Under the pieces are notes generated by a model. The model was not told the origin of the DNA, searched no databases, and saw only the letters and a program-made list of their open reading frames with translations. From Cephalotus follicularis (taxonomy: Eukaryota; Streptophyta; Magnoliopsida; Oxalidales; Cephalotaceae): a stretch of 64,000 nt of DNA. The translations under genes were made by a program, and so were the position numbers. Below, piece after piece: positions 50,585-62,342 of the stretch (its first letter is position 1; each line of letters starts with the position of its first letter). The stretch is from the NCBI GenBank assembly GCA_001972305.1, contig BDDD01002951.1:87519-151518 (forward strand). The letters are read 5' to 3'.

Positions 50585-51949
50585 TGTCACGCCTCGAACC
50601 CCAAGGAACACCCAAGGCTTGACACGTGGCAGGTCCATCCATACGATCCATCATACACATAGAATCATACTCCAAAAATACGCTACAAATTTAAAACTTT
50701 TAAATAACGTATGCATGAGGAAGATAATCATCAATATTCAAAGACAAGCCCAACCATATCCATAGCATCAACATATATATATATAAAGCGCTGCCACAAG
50801 CTGGCAGGTCAATAGGTGACTTACAATATGTCTCTTATACATCCAAACTCATATATACAAGGTAGATGGCGGAAACTGTGCTACTATAAGAAATCTTGTG
50901 TTGAGATCCGGTCTGTTTCATCACTTTGATGCTTCACCTGTACCTGACCCATTATGAGAATGGGTCAGCAACACATGGCTGTGTAGGCTATACTATATGC
51001 TATGAAATGCAGCAGGTATAACAGATATATATGCATGACATGTTATATGCATGAATGCCAATTGCGAACAATTTCAGTATACCAACCGTCCCTAAGCTGT
51101 GGTATACTTGGCTAGTCCTAAACACATCTAAGGCCATAGGCCTGCAGACACTCCATAAAAGCAATCCATAACCATCCATGGGGACAATCAATCCATAGGG
51201 TCAAGTACTCATCTGCCTCTCCGGCCCGAGATAGTACCTCCACCGTCTATACACCCTCCGTGCCATAGCCGTGTGGAGCATAGGATAACACCGGCCACAT
51301 AATCCATACCATAATACTAGTCTCGAAGGTACTAGCCCATACCATAATAGAGATCTGTATGATCTATGCCATATCCATACCGTACCATATCACTCGATCC
51401 ACAATGCGGTGATACCCGTAGGTCACCCAAAAATGGAGGATTCCATACCCATAATATATGTGACCTACATCCATAATGCTTCATGATGGAAATGAAGATT
51501 ACTAATGGGTTATCCCATTAGGTCTCAACCATAAAAATCCATCAATCATAGTCGTACCATACCCATAGGCCATAACCATATTTCCATTTAGAGTATAGGG
51601 ACCTAACCATAAAGGATCATATGGGATCCACCCGTCAAAACCATTTCGATAAAAAATTTCTTGGTCCCTATCGGAGTTTGTAAAACAATGGAGAGGAAGT
51701 CCAAGTAGGATATCCGCGTCCAGATGTCCCAATTGAGCCATCCTAACCATTCTTGAAAACCATTGTATAAAAATCTTTTCTTGAAACTTTTCTTTAAAGA
51801 ATCAATAGAAAGTTGATTTGAAGATCAAATGATGTTAAAAGAGGATTTTCATAGGCTATAAGGCCTTAGGGAGGCTTCCTATGGAATCCATTTGAAGAGA
51901 AAACCATTTGGGGTTGAAAACAGGGTGATTTGACCAAAACAGGGCACTA

Positions 51950-52155
51950 GGCATCGACACTTTCGTGCTAGGCATCGACGGTTAGCGTCGACGCCTTTGT
52001 GCTAGGCATCGACGGTTAAGGCGATATTACTTAAGCGTCGATGCATGCACTAAGCTTCAGCCATTTGCAAAGCATAAAGCGTCGATGGTTTTGTCCATTT
52101 TTCCTTCAGTTTATGCAATCAAAGCGTCGAAGCCTGTAGCCAAAGTGTCGGTACT
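51950..52155 (-). repeat. TCGA array in B1 LTR
   Basis: GGCATCGACACTTTCGTGCTA, GGCATCGACGGTTA, GCGTCGACGCCTTTG, GGCATCGACGGTTA, AGCGTCGATGCATG, AGCGTCGATGG, AGCGTCGAAGC. Read in separate phrases; cores about 21 bp apart where undisturbed. Confidence 0.75.
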
Positions 52156-52678
52156 TTGACAGCAGCAGGCAGTTCGTCAAATCCACTATAAAATCCAATT
52201 TAAATCCATTTAAATTTGATCCTAAGGCAGCTATATGCCCCTAAGGTCGATAGCAACATAAAAGCAGTTTTAACCCTTCAAATTCGTACCCATAGCCCAT
52301 GAATCTAGAGAGAAAAGGGATTAGGCCTGTAAACCTAAACTCACAATTATCTCTTTGATTCCCATTTCAATCCGTTTTAAGCCATAATAGATACCGTATT
52401 CCATTCATCTAGCATGTATATAGCTACCCATAAACATACCATCATGAAAATCCATCAAAATGTGGAAATCAAAGCATATGTAGAACCTACCTCAAATTGG
52501 TTGCGAACGGAGAATATGTTGCTTGAATCCTTGTTCTCCTTTTCCCTTCAGGTTCTACTCTCTGCCACGATCCCAAAGACACCTTCCTTGCTCAATTTCG
52601 CCCACTTTCTCTCTCTAAATGACTCTCTCTCTATAATTGAACGAGAAATGAAAATGAGAATAGAAAGAGTTGAACCGC

Positions 52679-52688
52679 CTATATTTAG
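52679..52688 (-). promoter_or_regulatory. TATA box candidate of gypsy B1 LTR
   Basis: CTATATTTAG about 206 bp from the LTR start, downstream leader CT-rich (52600-52640). Weaker match than in the two other B LTRs. Confidence 0.45.
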
Positions 52689-52890
52689 AAATAGTCTCCT
52701 TTAGGCGAAAATCCCATAATCCATGTTTAGGTTCTACCGAATCCCTACTACCCATAAACAGACATAAAAGTGAAATATAGTATATATCATATACAATCCA
52801 TGACATCCACCAATACAATATTGTACAATACTGTATAAGTACAAACAACAATGCATACTATTCCGTTCAAATAAAAAACTGGGGCTTACA

Positions 52891-52906
52891 TCATCCCCCC
52901 CTTAAA
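52891..52906 (-). other. Polypurine tract of gypsy B1
   Basis: TCATCCCCCCCCTTAA; minus strand TTAAGGGGGGGGATGA against the LTR. Confidence 0.88.
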
Positions 52907-52924
52907 GAAATTTCGTCATGATAT

Positions 52925-53520
52925 TCCTTATGATAAAAAAAATGAGGATACAAAGCTCTCACGTCATCCTCACGCTCTCATGTTGCTTCCTTGAGCCCAT
53001 GATACTGCCATAATACCTGAACCAAAGCGATTTCCTTGTTCCTTAGCAGCTTGAATCGACGGTCAAGAATCTGAACTAGTGTCTCCTCAAATCTCATATC
53101 CATCCTCAGATCCAACGGTTCATACTGCAATACAAGTGAAGGGTCTGGGTGATACTTCCTCAGCATCGACACATGAAATTCACTATGCACGTTTGATAAG
53201 CTAGGTGGTAAAGCAAGTCTGTAGGTGACTGCACCTACCGTCTCAAGGATCTCAAAAGGTCCTATAAACAGTGGAGCTAACTTCCCTTTCTTGTCGAACC
53301 TTATAATTCCTTTAGTCGAAGAGACTTTAAGGAAAACATGATCACCCACCAAGAACTCTAGATCCCGTCGATGATGATCAGCATAACTCTTCTCTCGACT
53401 CTGAGCCATTATGAGCCTTTCCCCGATAACCCTAGCCTTATCTGTCGTTTCTTGCACAAGCATTAGCCCTAGGAGACTCTACTCGCCTACCTCAAACCAA
53501 TAGACAGGAGTTCTGCATTT
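52925..53520 (-). pseudogene. pol: Gypsy B1 integrase C-terminus and chromodomain
   Basis: Open from 53463 to 52978: KSYADHHRRDLEFLVGDHVF, FIGPFEILETVGAVTYRLAL, FHVSMLRKYHPDPSLVLQYE, ILDRRFKLLRNKEIALVQVL, GLKEAT. Then TGA (Trp of ATWE) at 52978 and EREDDVRALYPHFF. A nearly whole GPY/F plus chromodomain; the single stop is a TGG-to-TGA change. Confidence 0.87.
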
Positions 53521-54144
53521 CCATCCATAAAGAGCCTCGAACGGTGTCATACCGATACTAGCATGATAACTGTTATTATAAGTGAACTCCACTAAAGGCA
53601 GATATTCATCCCAACTGCCACCCCAATCCATCACACATGCTTAGAGCATATCCTCAACAGTCTGAATCGTCCTCTCAGACTGGCCATCCGTCTGGGGGTG
53701 AAAAGTCGTACTAACAGTCAGCTGAGTACCGAAAGTTGTCTGCAGTTTCTTCCAAAACCACAATATAAACCATGGGTCTCTGTCAGAAACAACGCTAACC
53801 GGTACTCCGTGGAGTTTCAATCTCCCCAACATGCAGAGATGCTAATCGTTCCAGAGAATAAGTCATCTTGATGGCTAGAAAATGGGCAGACTTTGTGAAG
53901 CGATCAACAATAACCCATATGGCATCATGGTTAGCTCCCATCCATGCCAACCCTGATACAAAATCTATCATGACATGCTCCCATTTCCATTGTGCCACGG
54001 GTAACGGCTGCAAAATTCCAGCTGACCTCTGCTGTTCTGCCTTGACTCGCTGACATACCAAGCAGGAAGCAACATACTCTGATATCTCCCTTTTCATATT
54101 GTTACACCAATAGGTAAGCTTCAGGTCTCTGTACATTCTAGTAC
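53521..54144 (-). pseudogene. pol: Gypsy B1 integrase core, truncated by gypsy C
   Basis: From 54136: MYRDLKLTYWCNNMKREISE, CLVCQRVKAEQQ (zinc site end), first Asp in [23 protein letters not shown]. After a short frame break near 53815 come [16 protein letters not shown] (second Asp) and [19 protein letters not shown] (Glu). All three catalytic residues are present. TAG after VEDML (near 53641). The gene is cut at 54145 by the gypsy C LTR; its upstream half lies beyond the window. Confidence 0.87.
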
Positions 54145-55340
54145 TGTCACGCCCCGTACCTCCAATTATGTTTTACGTTAAGACAACCATATCAGGTGAT
54201 ATCAGTAAGCATAAGAATAATAATCCAACATTCTCATAACAAATCAAAATAATATGCGGAAGCAGTTAAAACTAGATTATAACATAAGTCATCCGCACGC
54301 ATCCCATACTACGTGCGGGTACAATTTAACAATATCCTTGACATAAGGAAAATACAACAGTACACGGAGTGTGATCCGTTCAGTACAATACATATACAGT
54401 ACATCATAAGGGAAATAACAACCTTAAATCGAATATAAGAAGCTCTCCAAGCTTCAGCAGCGACTCCAACGTCTTCGCTCAATCTGAAATTGTAGGGGTT
54501 AGCCGTTGTCCTCACTTGGTTAAGTAGGAAGATAATGCATGCTAAGGAATATATAAATGCAACATGTATGACAGTTTATATTTAAAGTAACATTTCAGTG
54601 TGCCAATATATAAGCAAACATGCCAAGTGGCCATAGACAATCCATATGCAAACATACCGCACAAGGGTACAAGCAATCAGTCCAGTAGTTTGTCCGAAGA
54701 CCAGTATTGGGCTCAAGACGTCGCTAACCCCTAGCCTACGTTGAGCCACCTAGCTATCACCCCAACTCCGCTGATGATAGGAGGTAAACAGTGCTGCCGG
54801 CATTTAGCGGGCAAATAACAGTGCACGGTCTGCGATGCAGATCAGTAAGGTGAATAAGCACTAGCCAACTCCTGGCACGTAGGCTCACCGCCGTAATCAG
54901 TGATATCTTCCCATCGCTCGACCACGGTATGCATAGACAATCAATCATTCAATTCAGTTCAGTAATATTACATATATATATATATGATATGCAATAAAAA
55001 ATGTTTTCGTTAGAAACATATAAAATTCAGTGATCGTACATCTCATGTGAGGAAACGATATCAGTACAGTAGTGGTTTCCAATTCGGAAACAAAATAGTA
55101 GGTGATAAAACAGTAGGTGATAAATCAGTAGTTTCTTGTAATAATAGTTTTCATTTGAAAATGGTGTTTAAAACCATGAATTGTGCATATAGCACATAGT
55201 TCGTTCGATCATTGAAATATCAGTAGTAGCGATGTTAAATAACATCAAACAGTATATACTATATGATGGTAGCATATACAATTCAATAACAGTACCAAAC
55301 AGTAACAATTCAATCAATATTATGCAGTTTCTACCCAGAA

Positions 55341-55453
55341 CTGTCGACTTCCCTCAAGAATAGTCGACTGTTTTGGTTGAGTAGTCAACTGCTTTGCCTT
55401 GGCAGTCGACTGGATAGGTTGAGTAGTCGGCTGTTATTATGAACAGTCGACTG
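55341..55453 (-). repeat. Phased TCGA array 2 in gypsy C 3' LTR
   Basis: Units start at 55341, 55361, 55382, 55403, 55424 and 55444: steps 20,21,21,21,20. Cores CTGTCGACTT, TAGTCGACTG, TAGTCAACTG, CAGTCGACTG, TAGTCGGCTG, CAGTCGACTG. Confidence 0.92.
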
Positions 55454-56465
55454 CTTCTGCCCAGAAAGTGCAGGCAGTAGCTGTTTGTATGCAATTCCAT
55501 GTCCAATTTCACACATGCAATCATACAGAAAATAACATACATGACACGCATAAAATATCTTCCATAACATATCACTACCCCTACCTCAAATCGCTATCCC
55601 AAGATCAATTGGAATGATCTTTCTCTTTGAGTTTCCAAGTCACTTTCACCAACAATCTTTCAATCCAGCAGATTATAATCTAAACATGCATGTTTATCGA
55701 TACATGCATCAGTACCAGTAGGTTTCAGTAACAATTAAAATTCCAACAGTAGCTTAATCACTAGCTCATTGAGTCTTAAACATCACTCTTACCATTCCAC
55801 CACTTTCTCTTGAACTCTATGTCAAATATCATTCAAACTCGGATTCATTGATCTTAAGTGTGTTGACAGAGGGTGCATATATACATTTAAGAGAATCAGG
55901 AGGCATAACACAACTAACCAATAGGTTCAATTCGAGTTAGAGTTATATAATCCTCAAAGCTTCATGTCTATGTTCTTACTCCCCTATTACCCTTTCAATT
56001 CCATTCTAGAATTGTTAATTCCTTACCAACAGAAGATAATTAACCTTCCTAGTTACAACATTAACAGTACTATCTAAGTAGGGAGTTCGAATTTGGACAC
56101 TTACCAGGAGAAGTCTAAGCTTCCAGGTTCTTCTTCTTTGAGCTCTACTCCAATTCTTCCAATGCAAGCTCTCAAATAATCTCCAGCAACTCACAACTCA
56201 ACAGTTGATATAAGCCTTGAATTCGCCAGAGTTCATTTACTCTAACATTTTCTCCATTCTCTCTCTCACATGCCTTACTTCATTGTCATTTCTCACTTTT
56301 CTTTCTTTTGTTTCGGCAGGTACAGGTCTGAAATCTTGCAGAGCACATGCAAGGGCTTTCCTTGCATGTCATGGCAGCTGGTGCATGCCCACGACAGTTG
56401 TCCCCTTGCATGCCACACCCTTGTCCTGTCTCACACATGCACAGACACCTGTTCTGCCGCAATTC

Positions 56466-56593
56466 CAGTCGACTGGATGCATTGGCCAGTCGACTGTCCA
56501 CAATACGCATCAGGCAGTCGACTGCTCCCCTGTGGCAGTCGGCTACCCCTTCACAAACCAAGCAGTCGACTTCCCCTGTGTGGTAGTCGGCTG
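56466..56593 (-). repeat. Phased TCGA array 1 in gypsy C 3' LTR
   Basis: Units start at 56466, 56487, 56515, 56536, 56563 and 56584: steps 21,28,21,27,21. Cores CAGTCGACTG and TAGTCGGCTG. Confidence 0.9.
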
Positions 56594-56764
56594 TCAAGGT
56601 CTGTTTTAGGGTTTCTTAAGCTTGATTTTCACCAAATTGCATCTCCATTCATCCCAAGCAATTACCAAACACAATTTTATGATAATTGGACATTAAATTC
56701 AAATGAGTGCACATTTTATTAATCATTACTACAATGTACACGAATTGAATTTGTGGTTATTACA

Positions 56765-56778
56765 TTCCTCCCTCCTTA
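56765..56778 (-). other. Polypurine tract of gypsy C
   Basis: TTCCTCCCTCCTTA; minus strand TAAGGAGGGAGGAA against the LTR. Confidence 0.88.
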
Positions 56779-56799
56779 CAGAAAATTCGTCCTCGAATT

Positions 56800-57000
56800 T
56801 AGCCCTTACATCACATTCCGAATAGGTGGGGAAATGTCTCCCTCATTTCGTCTTCACGCTCCCACGTAGCTTCCTCCGCTCCGTGAAAACTCCACAACAC
56901 TTTGACCATCGGGATGGTCTTGTTCCTCAGAACCTTTTCCGTGCGATCCACAATCCTCTTCGGCCTTTCTTCATAAGTCAATCTCGGGCTAATGAACCAT
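56800..57000 (-). pseudogene. pol: Gypsy C chromodomain
   Basis: Frame at about 56975-56812: YEERPKRIVDRTEKVLRN, KTIPMVKVLWSFHG, EEATWEREDEMRETFPHLF. An intact-looking chromodomain tail. The GPY/F module normally upstream is missing; the integrase core (ALYG) joins here through a short out-of-frame piece. Confidence 0.85.
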
Positions 57001-57793
57001 ACAAGGCTTCATAGGGAGCCATTCCAATACTGGTGTGGAAACTGTTGTTGTAAGAGAACTCAATCAATGGTAGATGATCCTCCCAACTCCTAGCAAAATC
57101 AATCATGCAAGCCCGTAACATATCCTCCAGAGTCTGGATAGTACGCTCGGACTGTCCGTCAGTCTGTGGATGAAATGCAGTGCTGAAGTTCAAGGTTGTT
57201 CCCATAGCTGTTTAGAACTTCATCCAGAACCTTGAAGTAAATCTAGCATCTCGGTCACAAACAATACTGACTGGTACCCTATGCAATCTCACTATCTCCC
57301 GGATATATAATCGAGCAAGCTTCTGGATAGAATATGTCATGTTCATCAGAAGAAAGTGTGCAGACTTGGTAAGCCTGTCCACAACAACCCACACTGCTTC
57401 ATGCTGATTCCGTGACCTCGGCAATCCTGACACAAAGTCCATGGTCACGTGCTCCCATTTCCATTCCACCACTGGTAGCGATTGTAGCAGTCCCGTAGGT
57501 TTCTGATGTTCAGCCTACACTCTCTGACAGGTCAAACATCTTGCTACATATTCAGCAATCTCTCTCTTCATACCGCTCCACCAGTAGTTCTTCTTCAGGT
57601 CGTGCCGCATCTTGGAACTCCCTGGGTGGACACTGCATCTCGATTTATGAGCTTGTTGCAGTAGCTCATCCTTGATACTATCGTCATTCAGAACACATAT
57701 CCTCTCTCGGAACCTCAGTATGCCATCAGTATGAACGGAGAACTCAGAATCAGCATCAAGGTTCTCACGGATACTCCACAATTCAGCATCACT
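57001..57793 (-). pseudogene. pol: Gypsy C integrase
   Basis: From 57781: linker, CSVHPGSSKMRHDLKKNYWW, YVARCLTCQRV then a stop (57512-57514 region), [18 protein letters not shown] (first Asp), [32 protein letters not shown] (second Asp), a stop in FWMKF/stop/TAMG, then [20 protein letters not shown] (Glu), [20 protein letters not shown]. The full D,D,E triad and zinc site are present; only two stops and the lost C-terminal module disable it. The best preserved integrase in the window. Confidence 0.88.
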
Positions 57794-58993
57794 TTACTGA
57801 GCAGTCAAAATACGCTCGAGAAGTTCCGGTTGTGCTCTCATACTTGCCACAATCACTCCTCGGGAAACCAGGAACGGATTCCATCTCTGAAATTCCTCCA
57901 ATAAATTCCACTGTGACACCATTGCTCCAGCAATCATCGCCTTACGACTCAGCGCATCAGCCACTACATTCGCCTTTCCCAGGTGGTATTGAATATTGCA
58001 GTTATAGTCATTGAAGAATTCCACCCATCACCTCTGTCTCATGTTGAGCTCCTTCTGGGAAAACAAACATTTTAAACTTTTGTGGTCAGTAAAGATTTCA
58101 AACTGAGCTCCATAGAGATAGTGCCTCCATCTCTGCAAGGCAAATACTATGGCCGCCAGCTCAAGATCGTGTACGGGATAGTTTTCCTCGTACGGCTTCA
58201 ACTTTCTCGATGCGTATGCAATCGCCCTGCCATGTTGCATAAGAACGCATCCCAATCCCTTCCCAGAAGCATCTCTATAGACAGTAAATCCCTCATTACC
58301 CTCAGGTACTGCCAACACTGGACCCGAAACCAACCGACTCTTGAACTCTTGGAAGCTTGTCTCACAAGACTCGTCCCACACAAAACTGGACTTCTTCTGA
58401 GTCAACTGTGTCAGCGGTGCAGCAAGTTTCGAGAATCCCTCGATGAATCTGCGGTAATAACCAGCCAATCCCAAGAAACTACGCACCTCCGTAACGTTCC
58501 TCGGTTGGGGCCAATCAACAATGCTCTCAATCTTCAAAGGATCTACTGACAATCCTTCACTCGACACTATGTGACCTAAGAAAGTCACATGATCTAGCCA
58601 AAACTTGCACTTGCTGAACTTGGCGTACAACTGTTCCTTCCGTAGTATCTGCAATACAATCTTCAAGTGATGCATGTGTTCCTCAACGCTCTCTGAGTAG
58701 ATCAGGATGTCATCTAAGAATATCACAACAAACTGATCAAGATAAGGTTGGAACACTCTATTCATCAGACACATAAAGGCTGCAGGAGCATTAGTCAAAC
58801 CAAACGGCAATATCAGAAACTCGTAGTGCCCATATCTGGTTCGAAATGCAGTCTTCTCCACATCACCTTCTCGTATCCTCAACTGATGATAACCTGTCCT
58901 CAGGTCAAGTTTGGAGAATACAGTTGAGCCTTGCAATTGGTCAAACAATTCCTCAATATGTGGCAGAGGATATTGTTCTTCACCGTCACTCAT
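57794..58993 (-). pseudogene. pol: Gypsy C reverse transcriptase and RNase H
   Basis: Long open frame 58993-58028: [60 protein letters not shown], catalytic box [14 protein letters not shown] (about 58725-58690), [18 protein letters not shown]. RNase H has [15 protein letters not shown] (Asp kept), [12 protein letters not shown] (Glu), [14 protein letters not shown] (Asp). The N-terminal RT part (fingers up to the LNR...YP region) is absent. TGA at 58028 precedes WVEFFNDYNC, and the RNase H end/linker runs to 57794 ([13 protein letters not shown]). Palm and RNase H catalytic residues are intact. Confidence 0.9.
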
Positions 58994-59265
58994 AATCCTT
59001 CATTTCCAAGGTAAACTCAAAACCTTGGATAGGCAGTACAGTCAACCAGCGAACAGTCGCATCCTAACTATCGTGATCTCTCTACGCTATATTATCGCAT
59101 CGGTCAACAAGCTATCACTAGTTGGAGTACTCACCTCCAACATCTATTGTAACACACAGTAACACCATGCAAGTCATACAGAAAACATGATGTAACGAAT
59201 GAGTATGTGGTTATGGATCAATCAATGCATGATAAATTAAACACTAAATATCAGTTATATTTTCC
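58994..59265 (-). other. Gap where gypsy C protease and RT start should be
   Basis: About 270 bp of non-coding sequence between the last zinc knuckle region and RT. No D-S/T-G protease signature in any frame. Element D has a gap at the same place (14757-14995), although the sequences filling the two gaps look unrelated. Confidence 0.65.
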
Positions 59266-59894
59266 TTAGATAAGTATAATCTGACCTTGCATGATTCTTT
59301 TTCCGGTATCCTTCTGCTGTGAAGATCCAGTTGTAGTACCGCTACTACCAGTAGGTCCAGTAAACGCGACTTTCTGACCCTTCAGACAGCCACTCAGTTT
59401 ATGGTATGATGCCCCAAACTTCAGGCACTTCCCAATTTTCCTCCAACACTTACTTTCATCATGGTTCGAACGACCACAGCAACCACACCTCCCAAAACTC
59501 TGTTGGCTGCTTCGATTAGGAGTTCGGGAACGAGAAAAGGTTCGCCTATTCAGACAAGCCATTAAGAAATGGTCGGTTGCTCCGCACTTCATGCACATCC
59601 TATTTTTCAACCAACCATCTTCCAGCCGATGACTTTTATGGCCACAGTGTGAACAAGCTTCAGGTTGAGCATCATTCTCCTGAATAACAGTCCGTCAAGT
59701 CTATCTTGAAGGTCGTCTAGCCTACTGTACTTGAGCGTGCAATCGTTGCATCTCCTCCATCTGAGCTGCACTGGTAGCCATTTGCTGCTGATAAAATCGG
59801 CTATACGATCCATCGGGTTATCCCCATCGTTTGCTTCCTTAGGAACATTTCCATCCATGGCTCGAGACCTTGTACGTCGTCCTATTCCTTCCAT
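59266..59894 (-). pseudogene. gag: Gypsy C gag with four zinc knuckles
   Basis: ATG at 59894: MEGIGRRTRSRAMDGNVPKE, then MDRIADF followed by a frameshift; the original helix reads on as YQQQMATSAAQMEEMQRL in another frame. After breaks come four CCHC-type motifs in D-like order: CSHCGHKSHRLEDG (last Cys lost), CMKCGATDHFLMAC, CGCCGRSNHDESKC, CLKFGASYHKLSGC (second Cys to Phe). Stop near 59266. The same design as D (13915-14756), supporting a family-specific short Gag. Confidence 0.82.
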
Positions 59895-59983
59895 TCTATT
59901 TCCTATAAGGAGATGATGAGATCATCAGGAAACAGTCACTTAATTTACGAGAAACTTATCCCAGCTTAGCATATATGGAATAT

Positions 59984-59995
59984 GCTCTGATACCA
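59984..59995 (-). other. Primer-binding site of gypsy C
   Basis: GCTCTGATACCA (minus TGGTATCAGAGC), three bases from the LTR boundary at 59999. Same primer tRNA and spacing as in D. Confidence 0.92.
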
Positions 59996-59998
59996 TGC

Positions 59999-62088
59999 TG
60001 TCACACCCCGTACCTCCAATTACGTTTTACGTTAAGACAAGCATATCAGGTGATATCAGTAAGCATAAGAATAATAATCCAGCATTCTCATAACAAATCA
60101 AAATAATATGTGGAAGCAGTTAAAACTGGATTATAACATAAGTCATCCGCACGCATCCCATACTACGTGCGGGTACAATTTAACAATATCCTTGACATAA
60201 GGAAAATAACACAGTACACGGAGTGTGATCCGTTCAGTACAATACATATACAGTACATCATAAGGGAAATAACAACCTTAAATCGAAAATAAGAAGCTCT
60301 CCAAGCTTCAGCAGCGACTCCAACGTCTTCGCTCAATCTGAAATTGTAGGGGTTAGCCGTTGTCCTCACTTGGCTAAGTAGGAAGATAATGCATGCTAAG
60401 GAATATATAAATGCAACATGTATGACAGTTTATATTTAAAATAACATTTCAGTGTGCCAATATATAAGCAAACATGCCAAGTGGCCATAGACAATCCGTA
60501 TGCAAAGATACCGCACAAGGGTACAAGCAATCAGTCCAGTAGTTTTTCCGAAGACCAGTATTGGGCTCAAGACGACGCTAACCCCTAGCCTACGTCGAGC
60601 CACCTAGCTATCACCCCAACTCCGCTGATGATAGGAGGTAAACAGTGCTGCCGGCATTTAGCGGGCAGATAACAGTGCACGGTCTGCGATGTAGATCAGT
60701 AAGGTGAATAAGCACTAGCCAACTCCTGGCACGTAGGCTCACTGCTGTAATCAGTGATATCTTCCCATCACTCGACCACGGTATGCATAGACAATCAATC
60801 AGTCAATTCAGTTCAGTAATATTACATATATATATGATATGCAATATAAAATATTTTCTTTAGAAACATATAAAATTTCAGTGATCGTACATCTCATGTG
60901 AGGAAACGATATCAATACAGTAGTGGTTTCCAATTCGGAAACAAAATAGTAGGCGATAAAACAGTAGGTGATAAATCAGTAGTGTCTTGTAATAATAGTT
61001 TTCATTTGAAAATGGTGTTTAAAACCATGAATTGTGCATATAGCACATAGTTCGTTCGATCGTTGAAATATCAGTAGTAGCGATGTTAAATAACATCAAA
61101 CAGTATATACTATATGATGGTAGCATATACAATTCAATAACAGTACCAAACAGTAGCAATTCAATCAATATTATGCAGTTTCTACCCAGAACAGTCGACT
61201 TCCCTCAAGAATAGTCAACTGCTTTGGTTGAGTAGTCGACTGCTTTCCCTTGGCAGTCGACTGGATAGGTTGAGTAGAGACTGTTATTATGAACAGCCGA
61301 CTGCTTCTGCCAAGAAAGTGCAGGCAGTAGCTGTTTGTATGCAATTCCATGTCCAATTTCTCACATCCAATCATACAGAAAATAACATACATGACATGCA
61401 TAAAATATCTTCCATAACATATCACTACCCCTACCTCAAATCGCTATCCCAAGATCAATTGGAATGATCTTTCTCTTTGAGTTTCCAAGTCACTTTCACC
61501 AACAATCTTTCAATCCAGCAGATTATAATCTAAACATGCATGTTTATGGATACATGCATCAATACCAGTAGGTTTCAGTAACAATTACAATTCCAACAGT
61601 AGCTTAATCACTAGCTCATTGAGTCTTAAACATCACTCTTACCATTCTACCACTTTCTCTTGAACTCCATGTCAAATATCATTCAAACTCGGATTCATTG
61701 ATCTTAAGTGTGTTGACAGAGGGTGCATATATACATTTAAGAGAATCAGGAGGCATAACACAACTAACCAACAGGTTCAATTCGAGTTAGAGTTATATAA
61801 TCCTCAAAGCTTCATGTCTATGTTCTTACTCCCCTATTACCCTTTCAATTCCATTCTAGAATTGTTAATTCCTTACCAACAGAAGATAATTAACCTTCCT
61901 AGTTACAACATTAATAGTACTATCTAAGTAGGGAGTTCGAATTTGGACACTTACCAGGAGAAGTCTAAGCTTCCAAGTTCTTCTTCTTTGAGCTCTACTC
62001 CAATCCTTCCAATGCAAGCTCTCAAATAATCTCCAGCAACTGTCCTCAATATGCATTGTTTCTAACACTCTTCTCACAACTCAACAGT
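59999..62088 (-). repeat. Gypsy C 5' LTR, interrupted
   Basis: Plus-strand TGTCACACCCCG..., aligned with 54145 onward to about 56205. Contains the phased array 61192-61303 and an extra insert of about 31 bp near 62042-62072 relative to the 3' LTR. Cut at 62089 by a plus-strand C-family LTR; the outer part would lie beyond the window. Confidence 0.88.
61192..61303 (-). repeat. Phased TCGA array in gypsy C 5' LTR
   Basis: Units start at 61192, 61212, 61233, 61254, 61275 and 61294: steps 20,21,21,21,19. One unit has lost its core (TAGAGACTG, a 2-bp deletion) relative to 55424. Confidence 0.9.
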
Positions 62089-62263
62089 TGATAATAACCG
62101 CAACTTCAATTAATGTATATTGATCCAAAATTGTAATAAAATATACATTTTGATTGAGTTATTTATCCAATTATACTAAATTTTATGATTGGTAATTGCT
62201 TGGGATGATTAAATGTGCAATTGGTGAAGTATCAAAGTTAGAAAACCCTAATCTAGCCCAAAC

Positions 62264-62342
62264 AGCCGACTGTCACATGGCAACAGTCGACTGTTTGCCA
62301 CGTGAAGAAGGCAGTCGACTGCCCACTAATTCCAGTCGACTG
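62264..62342 (+). repeat. Phased TCGA array 1 in rightmost LTR
   Basis: Units start at 62264, 62284, 62312 and 62333: steps 20,28,21. Confidence 0.88.

Larger units (their letters stand above)
50585..52890 (-). repeat. Gypsy B1 3' LTR, complete
   Basis: 2306 bp; on the plus strand TGTCACGCC...GGGGCTTACA. Inserted in copia Z RT, flank CTGTC (50580-50584). TCGA cores at 51954, 51975, 51988 and 52009 (steps 21,13,21) plus decayed units (GCGTCGATGG, GCGTCGAAGC) to 52150. TATA candidate at 52679-52688. Lacks the long minisatellites of the plus-strand copies. Confidence 0.88.
54145..56764 (-). repeat. Gypsy C 3' LTR, complete
   Basis: 2620 bp, plus-strand TGTCACGCCCCG...GTTATTACA. Two TCGA arrays (55341-55453 and 56466-56593). 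Also TATATATATATA (54971-54984). Frames seen in this region come from array sequence and are not genes. Confidence 0.9.
54145..62088 (-). mobile_element. Gypsy element C (chromovirus) with both LTRs
   Basis: Minus-strand element inserted into B1 integrase. 3' LTR 54145-56764, PPT 56765-56778, internal 56765-59998, PBS 59984-59995, 5' LTR 59999-62088 cut by another C-family LTR. Coding from high to low: gag with four zinc knuckles, gap, RT, RNase H, integrase, chromodomain. Protease and RT N-terminus are missing. The two LTRs differ by about 3 per 100 bases over the stretches I compared, so this is among the youngest insertions here. Confidence 0.9.
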
